Shown in pieces: positions 1-5,006 of a DNA stretch of 7,113 nt. Within the stretch, counting starts at the first letter, position 1. Each line of letters opens with the position of its first letter. The DNA is from an uncultured Acidimicrobiaceae bacterium (GTDB lineage Bacteria; Actinomycetota; Acidimicrobiia; Acidimicrobiales; Bog-793). The stretch is from NCBI GenBank assembly GCA_903907185.1, contig CAIVND010000224.1, positions 1 to 7,113 of the forward strand, read 5' to 3'. The position numbers and the translations under genes are program-made. The notes below the pieces were generated by a model that saw only the letters and a program-made list of their open reading frames with translations, had not been told where the DNA came from and did not search any database.

Positions 1-16
1 AAAACACGCGAAACGG

Positions 17-766
17 ATGAAGACGGGTAGGCGGCTCGCCTTTGCACTCGTCGTCGTCGGCGTGGTGATTGGCCTCGTCGTGTTGCTCTCAAGCAGTCCC
101 GCAAAGAAGACATCCACCAGCTCGCCGACAACTACGACCACGAGCCCGGTAACCGATGCGGGCATTAAGACCAGCTCTACGGCGATCAAACCCGTGTGTC
201 CACCAACCGGTGGAACCTCAACTCGTTACATCAAGTTCACTGCCGCTCCACCAAATTGCATAAGTGCCGCTAGCACCTATACCGCCACCGTAAAAACCGA
301 CGTCGGTACTTTTACGATCAATCTCCTCAATGCAACATCATCGACAGCCGTCAATAACTTCGTCTTTCTCGCTCGAAATCGCTTCTATGACACGACCATC
401 TTCCATCGCGTCATCCCCGGCTTTGTCGTCCAAGGAGGCGATCCAACCGGAACTGGAGCGGGCGGCCCGGGATACTCGTGGACTGGAAACGCGCCAAACT
501 CGTCCTGTCAGACCAAGAAAGACTGCTACCCACTCGGTGGCGTCGCGATGGCCAATACTGGTTCTCCCACATCGAATCAAAGCCAATTCTTCATCATCAC
601 TGGTGCCCAGGGTGAACAACTTGCACCCAATTACACCCTCTTTGGTCAGGTCACCTCAGGGATGAGTGTCGTACAAAAGATCTCCGCAGACGGCAACGCC
701 GACGCTTCCTCTGATGGAGTTCCACCAAAGGTCACCCATCACATCGTGTCGGTAATTATTCATTAG
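17..766 (+). CDS. Membrane-anchored cyclophilin-type peptidyl-prolyl cis-trans isomerase
   Basis: Cyclophilin-type PPIase of 249 aa, predicted to catalyse cis-trans isomerisation of X-Pro bonds during folding outside the membrane. A short basic start (MKTGRR) is followed by one hydrophobic segment at about residues 7-25, with no lipobox Cys, so it is probably an uncleaved anchor. A Ser/Thr-rich linker fills about residues 26-60. The cyclophilin domain runs from about residue 86 to the end. The core motif FHRVIPGFVVQGGD (129-142) carries the catalytic Arg131, Phe136 and Gln139. The SQFFI block lies at 189-193 and LFG at 208-210. By alignment to human cyclophilin A, the Trp121 position is Gln201. 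Cys61 and Cys81 precede the domain, and Cys164 and Cys170 lie in an insertion; disulfides are possible. The ATG at 17 places the basic residues directly before the membrane segment. Only 16 bp of upstream sequence is visible, so promoter and operon membership cannot be judged. Confidence 0.93.
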   Translation: MKTGRRLAFALVVVGVVIGLVVLLSSSPAKKTSTSSPTTTTTSPVTDAGIKTSSTAIKPVCPPTGGTSTRYIKFTAAPPNCISAASTYTATVKTDVGTFTINLLNATSSTAVNNFVFLARNRFYDTTIFHRVIPGFVVQGGDPTGTGAGGPGYSWTGNAPNSSCQTKKDCYPLGGVAMANTGSPTSNQSQFFIITGAQGEQLAPNYTLFGQVTSGMSVVQKISADGNADASSDGVPPKVTHHIVSVIIH

Positions 767-774
767 ACCGGTAC

Positions 775-806
775 AGCAGATAGTCCAATCAGCAGATAGT
801 CCAATC
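775..806. repeat. Two tandem copies of a 16-bp unit
   Basis: The unit AGCAGATAGTCCAATC occurs at 775-790 and again, identical, at 791-806. It begins 8 bp after the stop of the first cyclophilin gene. A small inverted repeat follows at 807-819 (ATCGG, 3-nt loop, CCGAT). The rest of the 88-bp gap between the two cyclophilin genes shows no T-tract, so a canonical intrinsic terminator is not supported. The duplication may be a recent slippage product or a paired binding site; the sequence does not decide. Confidence 0.9.
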
Positions 807-854
807 ATCGGTTGCCGATCGGACCAGCTTCGGCATTAACATGAGTTTGAGAAA

Positions 855-1421
855 GTGAGTGTCCCTATGACAGTTGAGTGCCCAGCGATCGATGGTTCAT
901 CGCCAAAGATGCAATCGTTTAGTGGAAAGCCACCGATCTGCATCGATCTCACAAAGCGCTATACCGCGACGATGGAGACCAACAAGGGAACGATCGTCTT
1001 CGCTCTCGATTCGGAGAGTGCGCCGATCACCGTCAACAACTTCGTCTTTCTTGCGAGATATCACTACTACGACGACGTCGTCTTTCACCGGATTATCCCC
1101 GGCTTTGTTGTTCAAGGCGGCGATCCAACCGGTACCGGAACGGGTGGTCCAGGCTACAAATTCGAAGATGAACTGCCAAAGCCCGGTCGCTACGAGCTTG
1201 GATCGCTGGCGATGGCGAACGCTGGGCCAAACACAAATGGGAGCCAGTTCTTTATTATCTCGGGACCCTCTGGAACTCAGCTTCCTCCGGCCTATGCGCT
1301 CTTCGGCAAGTCGGTCAAAGGTAACGAGGTGATTGCAGCACTTGAGGCAGTTGGTACTCCTGGCGGCAAGACCACCGAGACGGTGAAGATGATCTCCGTG
1401 ACCATTACCGAGTCGGACTAG
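855..1421 (+). CDS. Cytosolic cyclophilin-type peptidyl-prolyl cis-trans isomerase
   Basis: Cyclophilin-type PPIase of 188 aa, the tandem paralogue of the gene upstream. The domain spans about residues 36-187. It contains FHRIIPGFVVQGGD (77-90, Arg79, Phe84, Gln87), the GTGTGGPGY glycine-rich loop (93-101), NGSQFFI (128-134) and LFGK (149-152). The cyclophilin A Trp121 position is again Gln (Gln142). No signal peptide or membrane segment is present, so it is probably cytoplasmic. Cys9 and Cys29 precede the domain with exactly the spacing of Cys61/Cys81 in the anchored paralogue. The GTG at 855 was chosen because an in-frame stop at 837-839 rules out anything much longer; the ATG at 867 is an alternative that shortens the protein by four residues. 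Neither start has a strong Shine-Dalgarno sequence. The gene ends tail-to-tail with the S51 peptidase, and the two stop codons share bases. Confidence 0.92.
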   Translation: MSVPMTVECPAIDGSSPKMQSFSGKPPICIDLTKRYTATMETNKGTIVFALDSESAPITVNNFVFLARYHYYDDVVFHRIIPGFVVQGGDPTGTGTGGPGYKFEDELPKPGRYELGSLAMANAGPNTNGSQFFIISGPSGTQLPPAYALFGKSVKGNEVIAALEAVGTPGGKTTETVKMISVTITESD

Positions 1422-2104
1422 CCAAACCTCTTCCCTGCCAAAGCACTCAGACCAACGTTGCGCTGATCGACGTAGACCGCGATAGGTCCAGGTCCTACCT
1501 CGATCCAAGTACCGTCGGTCTCGCAGATGACGCCGGTCGACGGAGACAGGGCAACAACGGCACAACCATCAGTAGCAAGGGCCAATGTGCGATCGAGCTG
1601 CAGATCACGCCCACCGGTGAAGTGCGGGACAACAGCGAGATCGCGGACGAGGCCAAGTCCTGTAGTAAACGCTCCCCCACGAGGATCGATCATGGGATCA
1701 GAAAGCGCCATCGCACCGGCTGATGATCCAGCCACCAGGGCTCCGTCGTACCACGCAGCAAAGAGTGCTCGCAGAACAGCTGAATCTTTGAGGGTCACGC
1801 GAAGATGGAGCGGCGACCCACCCGCGAGATAGATAAATTGAGCGGCGCGGATCTGCTCAGCGTTCCGTGCGTCCTCAGCATCACTGCGACTCAGCACCAT
1901 CGCGCTCACAACTTTCGCCCCCAGTTCTGAGTATCTGGCGGCAGCCATCGCTACCGCTGCCTCGGGGTCTTCATAGGCAGCTGCTGTCGGGATCACCAAG
2001 ACTTCGTGACCTCCGCGTTCAACGAGTGCACGGTCGATCGCGTCATCACCTATCCACTCGCCACCGCCCACCAGTGCTAACGGCCCTCGCGTCATCTCTG
2101 GCAT
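1418..2104 (-). CDS. Peptidase family S51 (cyanophycinase / peptidase E-like)
   Basis: Serine peptidase of 228 aa with a class I glutamine amidotransferase-like fold. Family members cleave isopeptide or dipeptide bonds next to Asp (cyanophycinase on beta-Asp-Arg, peptidase E on Asp-X); the substrate here is not known. Visible signatures are the N-terminal ALVGGGEW strand-turn (10-17), FIYLAGGSPLHL (90-101), the nucleophile elbow GSSAGA (126-131) with Ser128 as predicted nucleophile, and VPHF (159-162) with His161 as predicted catalytic His. Length is close to peptidase E and shorter than typical cyanophycinases. No signal peptide, so probably cytosolic. The ATG at 2104 is preferred because GAGGAG lies 12 nt upstream (2117-2122 on the complement); the internal ATG at 2095 would be farther away. 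It is the last gene of the minus-strand unit, 37 bp after the histidine phosphatase gene. No cyanophycin synthetase gene is visible in the window. Confidence 0.85.
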   Translation of the reverse strand: MPEMTRGPLALVGGGEWIGDDAIDRALVERGGHEVLVIPTAAAYEDPEAAVAMAAARYSELGAKVVSAMVLSRSDAEDARNAEQIRAAQFIYLAGGSPLHLRVTLKDSAVLRALFAAWYDGALVAGSSAGAMALSDPMIDPRGGAFTTGLGLVRDLAVVPHFTGGRDLQLDRTLALATDGCAVVALSPSTGVICETDGTWIEVGPGPIAVYVDQRNVGLSALAGKRFG

Positions 2105-2141
2105 CAGTTGCGGACACTCCTCGTTGGTAACAACAAATGAT

Positions 2142-2642
2142 TCAGCCGCCGATCATCTTCGGTCGGGAGATGAAATCCATCTTGATTATCTCGCCGCCAA
2201 CAAGTGAAAGAGCAGTCACCGAGCCCTTTTTGATCTTTGGGATCACGCCATGGGCCGCTCCACTCTCATCGACGAGTGAGACGATCCATGGGATGACGTC
2301 TCCATGACTACACGCGACAACCACCTCGTCTCTCAAAGTGACAAGGTGAAGCAGTTGGTCGAGGGCAATCTTTGGGTCGCCCCCCTCAAAAAGTTCCGCT
2401 CGCTCTTCGATCTCGAGCGAGCAGGCACTAGCGAGAGGAGCGACCGTCGAATAGCAACGGACTGCCCGACTCGTGACAATCTTCGTTGGGCGAAATTGAA
2501 CGAGAGACTTTGCAATCTCCTCTGCCTGCCAACGACCCTTCTCTGATAGTGGACGGAGCGCGTCAACTCCAACGTGATTAGAGCGATCTCCAGCATCGGC
2601 ATGACGCACGAGCAGGATCAGGCCATCACACTCTTCGAGCAT
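2142..2642 (-). CDS. SixA-type histidine phosphatase
   Basis: Member of the histidine phosphatase (phosphoglycerate mutase-like) superfamily, 166 aa, about the size of SixA phosphohistidine phosphatases. The phosphate-binding motif LVRHADAG lies at 11-18, with His14 the predicted phospho-acceptor and Arg13 beside it. RPLSEKGRWQAEEIA (30-44) is the usual segment after the RHG motif. Arg59 and Arg62 (SRAVRC) are candidate pocket residues, and the second catalytic His is in CSHGD (His113). Substrate cannot be read from the sequence: phosphoproteins, nucleotides and small metabolites are all known in this superfamily. The reading frame stays open upstream to 2900, but the ATG at 2642 starts right before the fold's first strand, and the longer version would lie inside the transporter gene with low-complexity Cys/Trp/Arg-rich sequence. 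The ATG is only 2 bp after the transporter stop, so translation is probably coupled. Confidence 0.88.
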   Translation of the reverse strand: MLEECDGLILLVRHADAGDRSNHVGVDALRPLSEKGRWQAEEIAKSLVQFRPTKIVTSRAVRCYSTVAPLASACSLEIEERAELFEGGDPKIALDQLLHLVTLRDEVVVACSHGDVIPWIVSLVDESGAAHGVIPKIKKGSVTALSLVGGEIIKMDFISRPKMIGG

Positions 2643-2644
2643 CG

Positions 2645-3361
2645 TCAGTGACCCGCCCCACCTACAAGGGCACCAATTCCATAGGTCACGCTTCCCGCAA
2701 CTGCACAGATCAACAGCGACCTGACCGCGGAGAAGAGTTTCGATCGGAGGGTAAATAGCGACAGTCCCGCGCCGACACTGATGGCAAACAGCACCACGAG
2801 CACGATGGCGATCAGTGCCGAACCGGTCGAACTCGATCCACCAAGGAACGGGATTAGCGGGATGAACGCTCCAAGTGCAAAGGTGAGAAAGGAGATCCAA
2901 GCCGCGCGGAACGGCAACCCGAGTGACCCAGGATCGATACCAAGCTCCTCGCGAGCGTGAGTTAACAGTGCGATCTGTGGCTCCGCCATCAACTCCTGTG
3001 CGAGCTTTAATGCGATCTCTTCGGAGATCCCACGTTTGGTGTAAATACCGACAAGCTCGCTCATCTCCGCCTCAGGGTGGTTCTCGAGCTCAACGCGTTC
3101 GGCAGAGAGCTCCCGCTCAAAGATCTCCCGTTGTCCACTCATGGAGATGTACTCGCCGGCGGCCATCGAAAATGATCCGCCAAACAATCCTGCGAGTCCT
3201 GCAAGTCGAACCACTCCACCACCTGGGTGAGCTCCGAGTGTGCCGAGAACAAGCGAGACATTTGAGACCAATCCATCGTTGAACCCAAAGATCGCCGCGC
3301 GCAGTGAACCATCACGAACATCTCGGTGTACGTCGTACTGCGCAGATGAGTGATCACTCAT
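2645..3361 (-). CDS. VIT1/CCC1-family membrane metal (Fe/Mn) transporter
   Basis: Integral membrane protein of 238 aa in the VIT1/CCC1 family, whose characterised members move Fe2+ and/or Mn2+ out of the cytosol. The signature FGFNDGLVSNVSLVLG (25-40) forms the first membrane helix and includes Asp29. SMAAGEYISMSGQRE (65-79), with Glu70, closes the second. Residues about 80-147 form a hydrophilic, Glu-rich domain with several Met and His, matching the cytosolic metal-binding domain of plant VIT1. Three further hydrophobic helices lie at about 153-175, 181-204 and 211-234, giving five in all. The ATG at 3361 fits the family's short hydrophilic N-terminus; an in-frame ATG at 3418 would add 19 residues and a TTG at 3445 would add 28, so the start is uncertain. 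It is the first gene of a minus-strand unit with the phosphatase and S51 peptidase, transcribed divergently from the response regulator. Confidence 0.88.
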   Translation of the reverse strand: MSDHSSAQYDVHRDVRDGSLRAAIFGFNDGLVSNVSLVLGTLGAHPGGGVVRLAGLAGLFGGSFSMAAGEYISMSGQREIFERELSAERVELENHPEAEMSELVGIYTKRGISEEIALKLAQELMAEPQIALLTHAREELGIDPGSLGLPFRAAWISFLTFALGAFIPLIPFLGGSSSTGSALIAIVLVVLFAISVGAGLSLFTLRSKLFSAVRSLLICAVAGSVTYGIGALVGGAGH

Positions 3362-3470
3362 TTTCGACCCAGGCAAGAGGCGAGAAAGTGCCCGTGAGAC
3401 AGATGAGGAAGGTGCCATCTCTCGAGAATAGTGCCGGAAGATCAATAGCCCCTGGTCCCGACTGACGATC

Positions 3471-3499
3471 CGGGGATTTATGGAGAATTCTCCTCCCCG
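3471..3499. repeat. Interrupted 29-bp inverted repeat with a perfect 12-bp palindromic core
   Basis: The core GGAGAATTCTCC (3482-3493) is a perfect palindrome. It is flanked by outer arms CGGGGA (3471-3476) and TCCCCG (3494-3499), with a 5-nt TTTAT interruption on the left side only. A self-complementary centre without a loop suggests a dimeric regulator's operator more than an RNA hairpin. There is no T-tract, so it is not a standard terminator. Its right end touches the PHO-box-like units, so binding at the two sites could interfere. Confidence 0.6.
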
Positions 3500-3541
3500 T
3501 CATCGAAAGTTCACCCACGTTAGGTGTTGGCGTCATCCGGG
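3498..3541 (+). promoter_or_regulatory. Putative PHO box: in-phase 11-bp direct repeats upstream of the response regulator
   Basis: Streptomyces PhoP binds tandem 11-nt units of consensus G(T/G)TCAYYYR(G/C)G. Read in one 11-bp register, the units here are: 3498 CGTCATCGAAA (7 of 11 positions), 3509 GTTCACCCACG (11 of 11), 3520 TTAGGTGTTGG (5 of 11) and 3531 CGTCATCCGGG (10 of 11). The TCA cores at 3500, 3511 and 3533 are spaced by 11 and 22 bp. The block ends 17 bp before the GTG start of a RegX3/PhoP-like regulator, which makes autoregulation by phosphate status the simplest reading. The consensus is recalled from Streptomyces; a RegX3 homologue in this organism may differ. Confidence 0.55.
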
Positions 3542-3558
3542 CCATTGAAGATGGAGAG

Positions 3559-4344
3559 GTGTCCTTTCTAGGCGAGCAGACTCGATCGAATTCGGGGGTG
3601 GGTACAACGGACGAGCAGAATCGGTCGACGTGGCCCCGGGTTGTCATCGTCGAAGACGACGAGTCGCACGTTCTCGCAATTACCCTCGGACTCGAACGTG
3701 AGCGATTCGCAGTCACTGCAGTAAGCGATGGACGTGATGCCATCGAGGTCATCGCGCAGGTAAACCCGGACATCATTCTGCTGGACATCATGCTTCCCGG
3801 CATCTCTGGTCTCGACATCTGTCGACTGCTGCGCGCCAACGGAACAACCACGCCGATCATCATGGTCAGCTCTCGTAACGAAGAGGTAGACGTTGTCGTC
3901 GGCATTGAGGTCGGTGCAGACGACTACGTCGCAAAGCCTTACCGGATTCGCGAGCTGGTCGCTCGCATGAATGCGGTGTTGCGTCGCCACAATTCCCAGG
4001 GCGGCGCTGTTGCGGTAACTCCACCCACACCAACGAGCGACGTCCTTCGAACTGGTGATGTCGTGCTCGACAGTGCGCGCCATGAGCTGTTTGTTCGAGG
4101 TAAACAGATCGACATTCCACTGCGCGAGTTCCAGCTTCTCCGTGAACTCATGGAACATGCTGGCCGGGTGGTGACCCGTGAAGAGCTCATCGACAATGTC
4201 TGGGGATACGAGTACGACGGTGATCCCCGGATCATTGCCACACTGGTCGGGCGGCTTCGCAACAAGATTGAGGCTGACCCGGATATACCTACACACATCG
4301 CAACGATCCGCGGGGTGGGCTACCGCTTTAACGACCGGTACTAA
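3559..4344 (+). CDS. OmpR/PhoB-family response regulator, RegX3-like
   Basis: Two-component response regulator of 261 aa, predicted to bind DNA when phosphorylated. The receiver domain spans about residues 27-143: acidic pocket Asp33/Asp34, phospho-acceptor Asp76 in LLDIMLPG, Ser104 at the conserved Ser/Thr position and Lys126 in the KPY motif. After a Pro/Thr-rich linker (about 144-160), a winged-helix effector domain covers about 163-259, with REFQLLREL (129-onward DNA 4120s), VTREELIDNVWGY and the recognition/wing end IRGVGYRF. The VGIEVGADDYVAKPY and VWGYEYDGDPR stretches resemble RegX3 of actinobacteria, the partner of SenX3 in phosphate sensing. The GTG at 3559 has GGAGAG directly upstream; a GTG at 3598 would remove 13 poorly conserved residues. 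No histidine kinase or phoU lies next to it in the window. A PHO-box-like array just upstream supports a phosphate-related role; the exact orthology is an inference. Confidence 0.92.
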   Translation: MSFLGEQTRSNSGVGTTDEQNRSTWPRVVIVEDDESHVLAITLGLERERFAVTAVSDGRDAIEVIAQVNPDIILLDIMLPGISGLDICRLLRANGTTTPIIMVSSRNEEVDVVVGIEVGADDYVAKPYRIRELVARMNAVLRRHNSQGGAVAVTPPTPTSDVLRTGDVVLDSARHELFVRGKQIDIPLREFQLLRELMEHAGRVVTREELIDNVWGYEYDGDPRIIATLVGRLRNKIEADPDIPTHIATIRGVGYRFNDRY

Positions 4345-4351
4345 AACTGTC

Positions 4352-4377
4352 GATCTCAAGATCATGGGATCGAGATC
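4352..4377 (+). repeat. GATC-rich stem-loop between response regulator and pyrE
   Basis: GATCTC (4352-4357), AA, GATC (4360-4363), a 4-nt ATGG loop, then GATC (4368-4371) and GAGATC (4372-4377). This gives a 10-bp stem with a 2-nt AA bulge, starting 7 bp after the response regulator stop. No T-tract follows, so it is not a canonical intrinsic terminator. It may still act as an RNA processing or termination element separating the regulator from pyrE. Confidence 0.45.
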
Positions 4378-4401
4378 TCGCAGGAGCATTGTCAATCGCC
4401 C

Positions 4402-4407
4402 TACACT
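4402..4407 (+). promoter_or_regulatory. Possible -10 element for leaderless pyrE mRNA
   Basis: TACACT fits the actinobacterial -10 pattern TANNNT and ends 9 bp before the pyrE ATG at 4417. Transcription would then begin at or within a few bases of the start codon. This agrees with the absence of a Shine-Dalgarno sequence in the 25 bp before the ATG (an AGGAG at 4382-4386 is about 30 nt away). No convincing -35 hexamer is found, so this is tentative. Confidence 0.25.
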
Positions 4408-4416
4408 CGTTCACCG

Positions 4417-4998
4417 ATGACTGAATCTTCCACTGTCCAGCTTGACGAACCGACCCGTACCCTTCTCCTTCAGGTAATCCGTGAGCGGGGCTACTCGCGA
4501 AGCGAAGAGCCGTTTCGCCTCTCTGCTGGTGGACTAAGTCATGACTACATCGACATGCGCCGAGCCGTCGCTCGCGGTGAAGATCTCCAACTCGCCGCGA
4601 ACGCCGTCACCCAAGTTCTGAAAACGGCGGGTATTGAGTTTTCTGCAATCGGTGGGATGACGATGGGTGCTGACCCTGTGGCGCACGCAGTCGCTCTCGT
4701 GGCGAAGACCAACTGGTTTTCCGTGAGAAAGGCAGAAAAGGAGCACGGATCAAAGCGCCGTATCGAGGGAGCAGAGGTCACAACCAGAACGCCTGTCGTG
4801 GCTTTCGAAGACACTGTCTCGACAGGTAAGTCCGTATTCGATGCGATTGATGTCCTTGTCGGTGCCGGTGCGAAAGTAGTCGCCGCATGCACCCTTCTCG
4901 ACCGGGGCGATGCCGCAACCAAGGAGTTCGCGCAACGCAACATCCCGTATTTTGCGCTCTTTACCTATCGCGATCTCGGGATCGAACCGATCGCATAG
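4417..4998 (+). CDS. pyrE: Orotate phosphoribosyltransferase
   Basis: Enzyme of de novo pyrimidine synthesis, joining orotate and PRPP to give orotidine 5'-monophosphate; cytosolic, 193 aa, a normal length for the family. Family marks are FRLSAGGLSHDYIDMRRAV (33-51) for the orotate-side strand, IGGMTMGADPVAHAVAL (78-94), the flexible catalytic loop VRKAEKEHG (103-111) with Lys105, Lys108 and His110, and the PRPP-binding motif VVAFEDTVSTGKS (127-139) with Glu131-Asp132. The RK-x-x-K-x-HG loop separates it from other type I phosphoribosyltransferases such as hypoxanthine or uracil enzymes. The ATG at 4417 gives the expected N-terminus and no longer start is preferred. It is 72 bp after the response regulator and 8 bp before the MBL-fold gene, so the latter pair is likely co-transcribed. 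No other pyrimidine gene is visible nearby. Confidence 0.93.
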   Translation: MTESSTVQLDEPTRTLLLQVIRERGYSRSEEPFRLSAGGLSHDYIDMRRAVARGEDLQLAANAVTQVLKTAGIEFSAIGGMTMGADPVAHAVALVAKTNWFSVRKAEKEHGSKRRIEGAEVTTRTPVVAFEDTVSTGKSVFDAIDVLVGAGAKVVAACTLLDRGDAATKEFAQRNIPYFALFTYRDLGIEPIA

Positions 4999-5006
4999 CG
5001 AGTTCG

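Larger units (their letters stand above)
3362..3558. promoter_or_regulatory. Divergent intergenic region between the VIT1-type gene and the response regulator
   Basis: This 197-bp region must contain promoters for both the minus-strand metal-transporter unit and the plus-strand response regulator. It holds a palindrome-centred inverted repeat (3471-3499) and a run of PHO-box-like units (3498-3541), described separately. I could not pick a convincing -10/-35 pair on either strand. If the transporter starts at 3418 instead of 3361, the non-coding part shrinks to about 140 bp. Confidence 0.7.

Noticed and set aside
897..1565. 222-codon open frame on the minus strand across the second cyclophilin and the peptidase end
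   Set aside because: It overlaps two well-supported genes and its translation is Arg-rich without any family signature.
2643..2900. 86-codon N-terminal extension of the histidine phosphatase frame up to 2900
   Set aside because: It lies wholly inside the VIT1-type gene, has an unusual Cys/Trp/Arg-rich composition, and the phosphatase fold starts right after the ATG at 2642.
3440..3445. TTGATC and the later TATTCT on the minus strand as a promoter for the transporter
   Set aside because: The spacing is about 9 bp, far too short for a sigma-70-type promoter.
3568..4395. 275-codon open frame on the minus strand across the response regulator
   Set aside because: It is antisense to a clearly conserved regulator and has no recognisable domain; such frames are common opposite high-GC coding sequence.
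4887..5006. 40-codon N-terminal extension of the MBL-fold hydrolase
   Set aside because: It overlaps pyrE in another frame and shows no signal peptide or family similarity; the ATG at 5007 gives a normal MBL N-terminus.
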